Below are positions 43,521 through 52,752 of a DNA stretch of 64,000 bases, piece by piece. Where the stretch lies: assembly GCA_029560815.1 (NCBI GenBank), contig JAKQKF010000046.1, positions 1 to 64,000 on the forward strand, read 5' to 3'. The translations under genes were made by a program, and so were the position numbers. Within the stretch, counting starts at the first letter, position 1. Each line of letters starts with the position of its first letter. Origin of the DNA: a bacterium. Lineage in GTDB: Bacteria; KSB1; UBA2214. The notes under the pieces were generated by a model that saw only the letters and a list, made by a program, of their open reading frames with translations, searched no databases and was not told where the DNA came from.

Positions 43521-45251
43521 TTGGATACTGTCAATTTGACCATAGATGGACGCAAGGTTACCGTGCCGGCAGATGCCACGGTTCTTGAAGCCGCCGAGAA
43601 GGCTCTGATCAACATCCCCCGCCTCTGCTATCACCCCGATCTGCCCCCGATCTCCGCATGCCGCCTCTGCGTCGTCGAGATCAAGGGTGATCGTCTCCTG
43701 CGCACCGCCTGTTCCTGGAAGGTCGCAGAGGGGATGGAGGTGATCACCAACTCGAAGGTGGTACGCGAATCGCGCAAGATTGCCATGGAACTGCTGCTCT
43801 CCCGCCATCCCATGCGCTGCACCGAATGCGTCCGCAACGGCTCCTGTGAACTGCGCGCCGTTGCCGACCAGCTCGGCATCCGCGAAATCTCTTTCGAATA
43901 CCGCGAACGCAAGGGCGAGCTGGATACCTCCAGTCCCTCCGTCGTCCGCGACCCCTCGAAATGCATCCTCTGCCGCCGCTGCGTCCAGACCTGCACCATG
44001 GTCCAGAGCGTCAGCGCCCTCGGCATGGAGAGCCGCGGATATGATGTCTGGGTTGACACCCCGTTCGGCAAGGGGCTGAGCGAGGTCGCCTGCGTCGCCT
44101 GCGGCCAGTGCATCGACCGCTGCCCGGTTGGGGCCCTGTACGAGAACAGCCATATCCAGCGGGTCTGGGACGCCCTCGACAATCCCGACCTGCATGTTGT
44201 CGTCCAGACCGCGCCGGCCGTCCGCGTCGCCATCGGCGAAGAATTCGGCATGCCCGCCGGCTCGCTGGTCACCGACAAGCTGGTCGCCGGCCTGCGTCGT
44301 CTTGGCTTCGACAAGGTCTTCGACACCGACTTTACTGCCGATCTGACCATCATGGAGGAGGGCTATGAGCTGCTCAACCGGCTGAAAAACGGCGGCACCC
44401 TGCCCCTGTTGACCTCCTGCAGCCCGGGATGGATCAATTTCATTGAACATTTCTATCCCGAACTCCTGCCGCACGTCTCTTCCTGCAAATCCCCGCAGCA
44501 GATGTTCGGCGCCCTCGCCAAGACCTACTATGCGCAAAAAATCGGCGCCGATCCGAAAAACATCTTTTCGGTCTCGGTCATGCCCTGCACAGCGAAAAAG
44601 TACGAGAGCGACCGCGCCGAGATGAGCAGCAGCGGCTTCAAGGATGTCGATGCCGTTCTCACCACCAGAGAAGCAGCCACAATGATGAAGCAGATCGGCA
44701 TCCATCTGCCCGACCTGCCGGATGAAGAGTATGATGCGCCGCTGGGAATTTCGACCGGCGCCGCGGTCATCTTCGGCAACACCGGTGGCGTCATGGAGGC
44801 CGCCCTGCGCACGGTTTACGAGGTGGTCACCGGCAAGACTCTGGAAGAGGTCGAAATCAAGGCTGTCCGCGGCCTGGAAGGCGTCCGCGAAGCGGAGGTT
44901 CAGGTCGGCGATCTCACCGTTCGGGCTGCCGTCGCCAACGGCCTCGCCAACGCCCGCCAGCTCATGAAAAAGATCGTTGCCGGCGAGGCCCACTATCACT
45001 TTATCGAAATTATGGCTTGCCCCGGCGGCTGCATCGGCGGCGGTGGTCAGCCGGTTCCCACCTCGATGGAGATCAGGAAAAAACGCGCTGCAGCCATCTA
45101 TCGTGCCGATCAGGCCAAGACCATCCGCAAATCGCACGAGAATCCGGCCGTGCAGCAGCTCTATAAGGAATTCCTGGGCGAACCCAACAGCCACAAGGCC
45201 CATGAACTCCTTCATACCCATTATATCAAAAAAACGGTGTATCAGGAATAG
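43521..45251 (+). CDS. hydA: Catalytic subunit of NAD-linked [FeFe]-hydrogenase (HydA/HndD-like), set 2
   Basis: 576 residues, TTG start with TAGGAGGA 6 bases upstream. N-terminal [2Fe-2S] (LCYHPDLPPISACRLC), His/Cys [4Fe-4S] (HPMRCTECVRNGSC), two [4Fe-4S] (CILCRRCVQTC, CVACGQCIDRC), H-cluster L1 TSCSPGW, L2 MPCTAKKYE, L3 EIMACPGGCIGGGGQP, and tail HKAHELLHTHY. All H-cluster motifs are intact. It is clearly paralogous to set 1 but well diverged, so the two sets are not a recent duplication. Confidence 0.96.
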   Translation: MDTVNLTIDGRKVTVPADATVLEAAEKALINIPRLCYHPDLPPISACRLCVVEIKGDRLLRTACSWKVAEGMEVITNSKVVRESRKIAMELLLSRHPMRCTECVRNGSCELRAVADQLGIREISFEYRERKGELDTSSPSVVRDPSKCILCRRCVQTCTMVQSVSALGMESRGYDVWVDTPFGKGLSEVACVACGQCIDRCPVGALYENSHIQRVWDALDNPDLHVVVQTAPAVRVAIGEEFGMPAGSLVTDKLVAGLRRLGFDKVFDTDFTADLTIMEEGYELLNRLKNGGTLPLLTSCSPGWINFIEHFYPELLPHVSSCKSPQQMFGALAKTYYAQKIGADPKNIFSVSVMPCTAKKYESDRAEMSSSGFKDVDAVLTTREAATMMKQIGIHLPDLPDEEYDAPLGISTGAAVIFGNTGGVMEAALRTVYEVVTGKTLEEVEIKAVRGLEGVREAEVQVGDLTVRAAVANGLANARQLMKKIVAGEAHYHFIEIMACPGGCIGGGGQPVPTSMEIRKKRAAAIYRADQAKTIRKSHENPAVQQLYKEFLGEPNSHKAHELLHTHYIKKTVYQE

Positions 45252-45260
45252 CACCAGTGC

Positions 45261-45292
45261 ACTCCGCCCGGCGCTCTTGCTCCGGGCGGAGT
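45261..45292 (+). promoter_or_regulatory. Perfect 11-bp intercistronic hairpin
   Basis: ACTCCGCCCGG / CCGGGCGGAGT with a 10-base loop lies between hydA set 2 and buk1. There is no T-run; it ends 4 bases before the buk1 Shine-Dalgarno. Likely an mRNA stability or translation-control element. Confidence 0.6.
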
Positions 45293-45310
45293 CTTCAGGA
45301 GGGTGGCATC

Positions 45311-46387
45311 ATGACGGATAGCCTTTCGCCCCTCATTTTGGTGGTTAATCCGGGCTCCACCTCGACCAAGGTGGGGCTCTTCACCGGCAAAAAAAAGGTT
45401 TCGGAAGAGAATCTCGTCCATTCCCGGGAGGAGCTGGCGCGCTACCAGAGCCTCTGGGACCAGTTCGATTACCGCACCGACCTCGTCATCGAATTTCTCA
45501 ACCGGCAGAACCTCAAGGCTTTCTCCCTCGATGCGGTCGTCGGCAGAGGGGGTATGCTCAAGCCCCTGAGCCGCGGCACCTATGTCGTCGATGAGACCAT
45601 GATCGAGGATGCCAGAAGGGGAGTTCAGGGCCAACACAGCTCCAACATGGGTTGCGCCATCGCCCAAAAGATCGCCCAACTCTACGGCTGTGTTGCCTTT
45701 ATCGTCGATCCGGTCTCGGTCGACGAGTTCGACGTCCTCGCCCGCTACTCCGGCCACCCGAGGATTGCACGGCGCTCCCTGTCGCATGCCCTCAGCCTGC
45801 GCGCAGCCGCGATCTGGGCTGCGGAATCCATGAAAATGGATCCGAACAAGCGCAATTTTATCGTCGCCCATCTCGGCGGGGGCATCTCCATTGCCCCTGT
45901 CAAGGGCGGCCACATCATTGATGTCAACGACGCCTCCAGCGACGGCCCCTTCTCCCCGGAACGGACGGGAAGCCTGCCCCTGCAACCCTTCATTGACCTC
46001 TGCTTCTCCGGCGAGTTCACAAAAAAGGAGGTTCAGCAGATGGTGATGGGCAAGGGCGGATTGCTCGCTTACCTGGGGACCACTGACGCGCGCGAGATTG
46101 AAAGACGCATTGCGGCCGGCGACAGCACCGCCGGCGAGGTTTTTGCCGCCATGGCCTATCAAATCGCCAAGGAGATCGCCGCCATGGCCAGCGTGCTCTG
46201 CGGAGAGGTCGCCGCTATCGTTCTCACCGGCGGACTCGCCCGTTCAGCCCTGCTGGTGGATTTGATCAGCACGCGCATCAAATTTATCGCTCCGATCAAG
46301 GTCATACCAGGCGAACTCGAAATGGAAGCCCTGGCTGCCGGGGCATTGCGCGTGCTCACCGGTCAGGAGAAAGCCCGGCGCTACTGA
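45311..46387 (+). CDS. buk: Butyrate kinase (copy 1)
   Basis: 358 residues; ATG with AGGAGGG 7 bases upstream. ASKHA kinase motifs of the acetate/butyrate kinase family: VVNPGSTSTKVGLF, VVGRGGMLKPL, AHLGGGISIAPVKGG, DGPFSPERTGSLP and VLTGGLARS. It makes ATP from butyryl- or branched-acyl-phosphate. The phosphate acyltransferase gene follows 33 bases later. Confidence 0.93.
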   Translation: MTDSLSPLILVVNPGSTSTKVGLFTGKKKVSEENLVHSREELARYQSLWDQFDYRTDLVIEFLNRQNLKAFSLDAVVGRGGMLKPLSRGTYVVDETMIEDARRGVQGQHSSNMGCAIAQKIAQLYGCVAFIVDPVSVDEFDVLARYSGHPRIARRSLSHALSLRAAAIWAAESMKMDPNKRNFIVAHLGGGISIAPVKGGHIIDVNDASSDGPFSPERTGSLPLQPFIDLCFSGEFTKKEVQQMVMGKGGLLAYLGTTDAREIERRIAAGDSTAGEVFAAMAYQIAKEIAAMASVLCGEVAAIVLTGGLARSALLVDLISTRIKFIAPIKVIPGELEMEALAAGALRVLTGQEKARRY

Positions 46388-46420
46388 ACCACATGCAGAT
46401 AGGCCAAACAGGAGTCCCCC

Positions 46421-47329
46421 ATGATTACCTCCTTCGATGACCTGCTCGACAGGATGCGGCAGGGCCCCAGGGTGACAGTGGCCGTCGCCGCTGCCGATGA
46501 CGAGGCCGCACTGGGCGCCGTGGCGGCCGCCCACGAGCTGGGCATAGCGGATGCCCTCCTCTTCGGCGATGGCACCAGGATCAGCGCCGTGTATAAAGAA
46601 ATGACCGGCTCCCCCGATTTGCCTTTCGAAATCCGTGAAGCCGCGGAGGAACAGGCAGCCCGGACGGCGGTTGCGGCGGTGCGCAGCGGCGCGGCTCAAA
46701 TCCTGCTCAAGGGCAAGATCAAGACCGCCGCGCTGCTCAAGGCGGTGCTGGACAGTGAACACGGGCTGCGCTCCAGCCGCCAGCTCAGCGACCTCTTCAT
46801 CTTTGAGGATCCCTCGCGCGCCGGCAACAAATTGGTAATGATCACCGACGGCGGTGTGACCCTCAAGCCCGATCTGAAGCAGAAAATCGAGATTATCGAG
46901 AATGCCGTCGCAGTGGCCCGCGCCCTCGGCAATGACTCGCCGCGCGTGGCCGTGCTCTCTGCCGTGGAGACAGTCAATCCCGCCCTGCCGGCCACTATCG
47001 ATGCCGCTGTCCTGACCAAGATGAACCAGCGCGGCCAGATCAAGGGCTGCATCATCGATGGACCCCTCGCGCTCGACAATGCGATCTCCGCCGAAGCCGC
47101 AGCACTCAAGGGAATCGAATCCCCTGTGGCTGGAAAGGCCGATATCCTGCTCTGTCCGGAGATCGAATCGGCCAACATGCTGGCCAAATCGACCACCTAT
47201 TTCGCCCGCATGCGCCTGGGCCATGTCATCATGGGATCGACCGCACCGGTGCTGATCCCCTCACGCGCCGACAGCACGGACAGCAAACTGCTCTCCATCG
47301 CCATCGGCAAGCTGATTTGTACCAGATAG
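46421..47329 (+). CDS. ptb: Phosphate butyryltransferase (copy 1)
   Basis: 302 residues. Family motifs ADALLFGDGT, AQILLKGKIKTAALLKAVLD, MITDGGVTLKPDLKQKIEIIENAV, GCIIDGPLALDNAIS and AGKADILLCPEIESANML. It exchanges CoA of butyryl-CoA (or branched acyl-CoA) for phosphate, feeding butyrate kinase. With buk1 it directly follows the hydrogenase island, linking acyl-CoA fermentation and H2 metabolism. Confidence 0.94.
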   Translation: MITSFDDLLDRMRQGPRVTVAVAAADDEAALGAVAAAHELGIADALLFGDGTRISAVYKEMTGSPDLPFEIREAAEEQAARTAVAAVRSGAAQILLKGKIKTAALLKAVLDSEHGLRSSRQLSDLFIFEDPSRAGNKLVMITDGGVTLKPDLKQKIEIIENAVAVARALGNDSPRVAVLSAVETVNPALPATIDAAVLTKMNQRGQIKGCIIDGPLALDNAISAEAAALKGIESPVAGKADILLCPEIESANMLAKSTTYFARMRLGHVIMGSTAPVLIPSRADSTDSKLLSIAIGKLICTR

Positions 47330-47370
47330 GGCCCGGCTGAGAGGGCGGGGCGCAGGACCAGGAGTACTGA

Positions 47371-49359
47371 ATGAATTTGCTGCACAATGAGAACAGGAAT
47401 TCCAATCGCCATAAACCCAGAATGGAGAAAAAACTCCATTTTTCCATCTGGTATGTGCTTTTTGCCATCATGACTCTCTTCCTCTTCAACGACCTCTTCT
47501 TCTCCTCCCATACACAGGAGGTACCCTACAGCACCTTCAAGGAGCTTCTCCGACAGAGCCGGGTTTTTGAAGCCGGGGTTTCGACCGACAGAATTGAGGG
47601 ATTCTATTTCATCGGCGATTCCACCAACCTGGCCGCACGCCGTGCCCGTTATGATTCTCTGCAGGCGACGGCTTCGCGGCGCAGCGGTTTTAATATCCGG
47701 GAGATTTTTACCTCCGCCAAGGATAGGGAACTCTTCGTGGAGAAGAATCTCCAGTCTTTTTTCACCCGGCGCATCGATGACGGCGATCTGGTCAAGGAAC
47801 TGGAAGCCTATCGCGTCGCTTACCGCGGGGTGGAGGGAGAGGACTGGCTGCGCTCACTGCTTCTGGGCTGGATTCTGCCCTTCGCCATCCTCTTCGCCAT
47901 CTGGGGCTATATTTTCAAACGCATGAATCCCAGCGGTGGCATGATGTCCATCGGCAAGAGCAAGGCCAAGATCTACGTCGAGGGGCAAACCAAGGTCACT
48001 TTCAAGGATGTCGCCGGCATCGACGAAGCTCTTGAAGAGGTGAGCGAAATCGTCGAGTTTCTCAAAAATCCGGAGAAATTCCAGCGCCTTGGCGGCCGGA
48101 TTCCAAAAGGGGTTCTTCTGGTAGGACCCCCGGGCACCGGCAAGACCCTGCTTGCCAAGGCCGTGGCAGGAGAGGCTCAGGTTCCTTTTTTCAGCATATC
48201 CGGCTCCGATTTCGTCGAGATGTTCGTCGGCGTCGGAGCCGCGCGCGTCCGCGACCTCTTTCAGCAGGCCTCGCAAAAAGCCCCCTGCATCATCTTCATC
48301 GATGAACTCGATGCCCTCGGCAAGGCCCGCGGCGTCAATGTCTATGGGGGGCACGACGAGCGCGAGCAGACCCTCAATCAGCTCCTCTCCGAAATGGACG
48401 GTTTTGAGTCCAACACCGGCGTCATCATCATGGCTGCCACCAACCGCCCTGAAATCCTCGACATCGCCCTGCTCCGGCCCGGGCGCTTCGACCGCCAGAT
48501 CGTCGTCGACCGCCCCGATATCAACGGCCGGGAGGCGATCCTCAGGGTCCATGCCCGTCAGGTCAAGCTCGCCCGCGAGGTCGATTTAAAGGTGATCGCC
48601 GCCAGAACCCCGGGCTTTGTCGGGGCTGACCTCGCCAACCTCCTCAACGAAGCCGCGCTCATCGCCGCCCGCCACAACCAGAAGAAGGTGGAGATGCATG
48701 ATCTGGAGGAGGCCATCGACCGGGTCATCGCCGGCCTTGAAAAGAAGAGCCGGGTGATGAACAAACGGGAGAAAGAGACCGTCGCCTATCATGAAGCCGG
48801 CCATGCCATCGTCGCCTCGGCCGTCCCGGGCAGCGATCCCGTCCACCGCGTGTCGATCATCCCGCGCGGAGTTGCCGCGCTTGGCTACACCCTGCAGCTC
48901 CCGACCGAGGACCGCTATCTCATGACCCGTTCCGAACTGATCGGCAGGATCACGGTCCTGCTCGGCGGCCGGGTTGCCGAAGAACTCAAGTACGGCCAGG
49001 TCTCGACCGGGGGACAGAATGACCTCGAGCGCGCCACCGATATCGCCCGCAGCATGGTGGCCGAATACGGGATGAGCGACCAGATCGGTCCGGTCTCCTA
49101 CGGCCGCGGCGGCCGCACGCTCTTCCTGGGCGCCGAGATCCCCGAGAGCAGGGTCTACAGCGAAAGCCTGGCGGCCAAAATCGATGCCGAGATCAGAATC
49201 CTCCTCGAGGAGGCTGAAACCCGGGTCCACACCATCCTCAACCAGAAGCGGCAGCAGCTTGAAACCCTCGCCCAGAGACTGCTGGAAAAAGAGCTGGTGG
49301 AGAAAAATGAGCTGGCCGCCATCCTGGATGGAAACGGAGCGAAGGACGATGGAAAGTAA
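47371..49359 (+). CDS. ftsH: ATP-dependent membrane zinc protease FtsH
   Basis: 662 residues; AGGAG 6 bases before the ATG. TM1 (about residues 25-45, [20 protein letters not shown]), a periplasmic loop, TM2 ([20 protein letters not shown]), AAA domain with [25 protein letters not shown], the SRH region [20 protein letters not shown], and the zinc site HEAGH. It degrades misassembled membrane and regulatory proteins. The stop overlaps the next gene by 11 bases. Confidence 0.97.
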   Translation: MNLLHNENRNSNRHKPRMEKKLHFSIWYVLFAIMTLFLFNDLFFSSHTQEVPYSTFKELLRQSRVFEAGVSTDRIEGFYFIGDSTNLAARRARYDSLQATASRRSGFNIREIFTSAKDRELFVEKNLQSFFTRRIDDGDLVKELEAYRVAYRGVEGEDWLRSLLLGWILPFAILFAIWGYIFKRMNPSGGMMSIGKSKAKIYVEGQTKVTFKDVAGIDEALEEVSEIVEFLKNPEKFQRLGGRIPKGVLLVGPPGTGKTLLAKAVAGEAQVPFFSISGSDFVEMFVGVGAARVRDLFQQASQKAPCIIFIDELDALGKARGVNVYGGHDEREQTLNQLLSEMDGFESNTGVIIMAATNRPEILDIALLRPGRFDRQIVVDRPDINGREAILRVHARQVKLAREVDLKVIAARTPGFVGADLANLLNEAALIAARHNQKKVEMHDLEEAIDRVIAGLEKKSRVMNKREKETVAYHEAGHAIVASAVPGSDPVHRVSIIPRGVAALGYTLQLPTEDRYLMTRSELIGRITVLLGGRVAEELKYGQVSTGGQNDLERATDIARSMVAEYGMSDQIGPVSYGRGGRTLFLGAEIPESRVYSESLAAKIDAEIRILLEEAETRVHTILNQKRQQLETLAQRLLEKELVEKNELAAILDGNGAKDDGK

Positions 49360-49774
49360 TCCCGTCCCCATTATGGCGACGCAGCGTCTGGACAAATGGC
49401 TGAAAATCGCCCGTCTGTTCAAGACCCGCTCCCAGGCGACGGAAGCCTGTGATGAGCGTCGGGTCAAGGTCAACGGCCAGGTCGCCAAACCAGCCAAGGA
49501 GATCCGCATCGGGGACACCTTGACTATCCGCCACCACGGCGGCACCTATATCGAACTGGAGGTCGTGCAGCTCTGCAGCAAAAGCATCGCCGCCGCCCTG
49601 GCCCGCCAGCTCTACACCCTGCATGTTCGCGAGACCACCCCGGAGGAGCAGGAGCTGATGAAGCTCTTCAGCGAGGCGGTCAAACGGGTCAGGCCAGCCT
49701 ACAAGGGCAGGCCCACCAAGAAGGAACGCCGCAGACTCGAGCAGCACCGCCGCGACAGCAATCCCTGGCGGTGA
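49349..49774 (+). CDS. S4-domain RNA-binding protein (Hsp15-like)
   Basis: 141 residues. An N-terminal S4 fold ([31 protein letters not shown]) binds RNA; the C-terminus is highly basic ([17 protein letters not shown]). Hsp15 recycles stalled 50S-peptidyl-tRNA complexes. The ATG lies inside ftsH with GGAG 9 bases upstream, so translation is probably coupled. An internal ATG at 49373 lacks a ribosome site. Confidence 0.9.
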   Translation: MESNPVPIMATQRLDKWLKIARLFKTRSQATEACDERRVKVNGQVAKPAKEIRIGDTLTIRHHGGTYIELEVVQLCSKSIAAALARQLYTLHVRETTPEEQELMKLFSEAVKRVRPAYKGRPTKKERRRLEQHRRDSNPWR

Positions 49775-50111
49775 CGGAGGGCGATTTATCCCTTGACAAT
49801 CATTTTTATATTACCTACATTAGCCAGCGCTTTACAGGATGCCTGGCATCCCGGTTGTCATCCAAATGGCCTATTGCAGTTATCAATTCCCCTTATGCCT
49901 TTAAAGTACCCCATACCGAATTTTACAGGCATCCTGAAAGCCGGCTTTATGCCGGGGTGCCCGATTTGCTCGATCTGGTGTCTGATCCTGTTGACCGTTT
50001 TATTATAGCCCTCTTCCATGTGTCGGAACAGGGCTTTATTTTTGCCCGTAAATTGAGGTTTCACTCTAAACCAACAAGCGGTACAGCTGTCTTAAATGAT
50101 GGGAGTGTATT
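49775..50111 (+). other. Gene-free interval with gdhA promoter and leader
   Basis: A 337-bp region holding the strong promoter at 49793-49821 and a leader of nearly 290 bases before gdhA. I see no conserved riboswitch or gene in it. The overlapping frame at 49771 lacks a ribosome site and family similarity. Confidence 0.55.
49793..49821 (+). promoter_or_regulatory. Sigma-70-type promoter for gdhA
   Basis: TTGACA (49793-49798), 17 bases, TACATT (49816-49821). The sequence between is AT-rich. The same -10 occurs ahead of the giant surface protein. Confidence 0.75.
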
Positions 50112-51371
50112 ATGGAAAAAGCTGATGTATTCGCCATGGCACTGGAACAGCTCGACTCCGCTGCGCGGCTGCTCAAACTCGATGCCAATACGCATCGCGT
50201 TCTCGCCCACGCAGAGCGGGCCTTGACTGTCGCACTTCCGGTCGTCATGGATGATGGTCACATCGAGGTTTTCGAAGGTCATCGCGTGCAGCATTCGAGC
50301 GCCCGCGGTCCCTGCAAGGGTGGTATCCGCTTTCATCAGAACGTAACCCTCGATGAGGTGACCGCGCTGTCGATGTGGATGACCTGGAAATGCGCCACGG
50401 TCAATATCCCCTACGGCGGCGGCAAGGGCGGTGTCAAGGTCGATCCGACCGAGCTGAGCAAGGATGAGATCCGCCACCTCACCCGGCGCTACACCGTCGC
50501 GATCATGCCCATTATCGGCTCGCACAGCGACATTCCGGCTCCCGATGTCAATACCAGCGCCGAAACCATGGGCTGGATCATGGATACGGTCAGCATGTTC
50601 CGCGGCAGCACAGTACTCGATATCGTCACCGGCAAGGCGATCGAACTCGGCGGCTCACTCGGACGGCGCGAGGCGACCGGCCGCGGCGTCATGTTCAACA
50701 CGATCGAACTGCTCAAGCGGCTGGACAAGGATCCGGCCAAGACCCGCGTCGTCGTCCAGGGCTTTGGTAATGTCGGCAGCGTCAGCGCCGACCTCCTCCA
50801 GAAAAGGGGCTGCAAGATCATCGCCGTCAGCGACGTCAGCGGCGCCTATTACAATCCGGCCGGTCTGCCAATCAGCGACATGATCCGCTACTGTTCAACT
50901 TCGAAAAACCGGCTGCTCGAGGGCTTCGATGCCCCCGGCATCAGCAAAGTCTCCAATGCCGAGCTGCTCGAACTCGATACCGATATCCTGGTTCCTGCTG
51001 CGCTGGAGAAGCAGATCACGATCGAAAATGCCGACCGGATCAAGGCTTACGCCATCGTCGAAGGGGCCAACGGACCGACAACCCCCGAAGCCGAACGCCT
51101 GCTGGTCAGCAAGGGCAAGTACGTCGTTCCCGATATCCTCGCCAACAGCGGCGGCGTGGTCGTCTCCTATTTCGAATGGGTGCAGTCGATCCAGTCCTTC
51201 TTCTGGACTGAGGAGGAGGTCAACAAAAACCTGGAACGCGTCATCGAGAATGCCTTCGCGGCTGTCTGGGATCTTGCCAGGCGTGAAAAGCAGGATCTCC
51301 GCAACGGAGCGATGATGATCGCCGTGGACCGGGTGGCCAAGGCGGTCCAGTCCCGCGGTATCTGGCCGTGA
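50112..51371 (+). CDS. gdhA: Glutamate dehydrogenase
   Basis: 419 residues; GGGAG 6 bases upstream. Family motifs: substrate lysines in GPCKGGIRFH and GGGKGGVKVDP, PAPDVNTSAETMGWI, GGSLGRREATGRGV, and the dinucleotide fold VVVQGFGNVGSVSADLL. It interconverts glutamate and 2-oxoglutarate with ammonia. Length and motifs match the hexameric, amino-acid-fermenter/archaeal-like class. Monocistronic, bounded by promoter and terminator. Confidence 0.96.
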   Translation: MEKADVFAMALEQLDSAARLLKLDANTHRVLAHAERALTVALPVVMDDGHIEVFEGHRVQHSSARGPCKGGIRFHQNVTLDEVTALSMWMTWKCATVNIPYGGGKGGVKVDPTELSKDEIRHLTRRYTVAIMPIIGSHSDIPAPDVNTSAETMGWIMDTVSMFRGSTVLDIVTGKAIELGGSLGRREATGRGVMFNTIELLKRLDKDPAKTRVVVQGFGNVGSVSADLLQKRGCKIIAVSDVSGAYYNPAGLPISDMIRYCSTSKNRLLEGFDAPGISKVSNAELLELDTDILVPAALEKQITIENADRIKAYAIVEGANGPTTPEAERLLVSKGKYVVPDILANSGGVVVSYFEWVQSIQSFFWTEEEVNKNLERVIENAFAAVWDLARREKQDLRNGAMMIAVDRVAKAVQSRGIWP

Positions 51372-51390
51372 TCTTGTGGTCATCCAGACA

Positions 51391-51417
51391 AAGCCCCCGC
51401 AAGGGGGCTTTTTTTTC
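51391..51417 (+). terminator. Rho-independent terminator of gdhA
   Basis: AAGCCCCC / GGGGGCTT with a GCAA loop, followed by T6 and C; 19 bases after the gdhA stop. Confidence 0.92.
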
Positions 51418-51537
51418 TTGATATTTTATAACAAATATAATAAATTTAATAGGATATATAATCCGTTCCTTCCTCGGCTTCGGAGGGATGTTCAATATTT
51501 ACCATAACTTCAGCATCGGGGCAGAAAGGAGGCCGCC

Positions 51538-52188
51538 ATGAGACTTTCGGCGTGGCCCATACGGATCGTCATGATCCTTCTTTTCTTCAGCCTCACCGCC
51601 ACGGCACAGGTCAACTCCTCATCGATCATCGAGGCCAAGGTCTATCCGGACTCTTCGAAACCGGCGGTAACCGTCAAAAATCTGCAGCTTGAGTTTGTTT
51701 TCGCCGGCTATGGGGTCTATCTGCCTTCAGATTACCCGACGGTAACCCATTTTCCGCTCGAATCCGGCGAGCGCGTGTTGATGGAAAATGTGGCTGAAAT
51801 CACCTGCTTCCCCGTGCGCGTGGAGTGGAAGAAATATCTTGAACCCGACCAGCGCAGCCGCAGCGTGCCGGTCGATGCCCAGGGATACCGCCACTGGAGC
51901 GACGTCGAGGTTGAGGTGCTCATCAAGGACTGGAATGGCAACCAGGTGAAGTCGCGTCTCTACAGGCCGGAAATCTCGGATGTTTACCTCATTGGCCGGA
52001 CCGATCGCGGTGATTTTCGCCTGCAGCTGGACCAGGAAAATGGTAAAACCGTTCGCATCGAGTTTGAACCCCTCTTCATCATGCAGTGCTCGGGTGACAT
52101 CAACCACCTCTTTCCCAACATGAAGTGGAAATATTGTCCTCTTTGCGGCGCTTCGCTGAAGAAAGTGACCAAGAAGAAGGGGATGTGA
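51538..52188 (+). CDS. Exported protein of unknown function with C-terminal Cys motif
   Basis: 216 residues; AAAGGAGG upstream. Signal peptide ending near TATAQ|VNSS. The body is beta-rich with charged turns. The C-terminus carries KYCPLCGASLKK, a half zinc-ribbon CxxC, with one more Cys at IMQCSGDIN; zinc-ribbon half-motifs are unusual in exported proteins. It starts an apparent transcription unit ending in housekeeping genes. No family recognised. Confidence 0.8.
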   Translation: MRLSAWPIRIVMILLFFSLTATAQVNSSSIIEAKVYPDSSKPAVTVKNLQLEFVFAGYGVYLPSDYPTVTHFPLESGERVLMENVAEITCFPVRVEWKKYLEPDQRSRSVPVDAQGYRHWSDVEVEVLIKDWNGNQVKSRLYRPEISDVYLIGRTDRGDFRLQLDQENGKTVRIEFEPLFIMQCSGDINHLFPNMKWKYCPLCGASLKKVTKKKGM

Positions 52189-52227
52189 GCCGGGCACAAC
52201 CGATCATTGTCCCCGCGGAGTATCCTG

Positions 52228-52752
52228 ATGGGCCAGGTGAAAATTGCACCTAAGGTGCAGCTGATATGCGCAGTCTGCTGTCGGGACGAGGAGAGCAGCG
52301 TGCAGGCCTGCGAGCAACTCACGCAGCTTTGCGGGCCGATCGCTTCGCGCACCGAACCCTTCGCCTTCATCCATACCCGCTATTACCAGAAGGAGATGGG
52401 TGACCGGCTGCAAAAGTTCTTCTGCGCCTTCAGCCGTTCCGTCGATCCGATGCAGATAGTCGGCATCAAACTCGCCACTAATCGGATCGAGGAGGAACTG
52501 GCCTGGGAGGGGCGCCGGCGCGTCAACCTCGATCCGGGCTATATCGAGGCGGCCAAGCTGGTGCTGGCAACCACCAAGAATTTCGGCCACCGCATCTATC
52601 TCGGCCAGGGCATCTACGGTGATGTCCAGCTTTTCTGGCGCAAGGGCCGATTTCAGTCCAATCCATGGACCTATCCCGACTATCTCGAAGCCAAATCTCT
52701 GGAATTTTTCAGTGCGTTGCGACAGGATTATCTCAAGGAAGGAAAGCACTAG
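52228..52752 (+). CDS. DUF4416-family protein
   Basis: 174 residues; ATG with GCGGAG 7 bases upstream (an earlier in-frame TTG has no site). Matches the compact DUF4416 pattern (YYQKEMGD, KLATNRIEEEL, VNLDPGYIEAAKLVLATTKNF, RIYLGQGIYGDVQLFW, WTYPDY). Function unknown; often beside purine or translation genes. Its TAG stop overlaps the purM GTG by one base. Confidence 0.88.
   Translation: MGQVKIAPKVQLICAVCCRDEESSVQACEQLTQLCGPIASRTEPFAFIHTRYYQKEMGDRLQKFFCAFSRSVDPMQIVGIKLATNRIEEELAWEGRRRVNLDPGYIEAAKLVLATTKNFGHRIYLGQGIYGDVQLFWRKGRFQSNPWTYPDYLEAKSLEFFSALRQDYLKEGKH

Noticed and set aside
41784..45254. 1,156-codon minus-strand frame opposite HydB and HydA set 2
   Set aside because: It lies fully antisense to well-conserved enzyme genes and has no family resemblance.
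49771..50226. 151-codon frame between the Hsp15-like gene and gdhA
   Set aside because: It contains the gdhA promoter, lacks a ribosome site and runs into gdhA out of frame.
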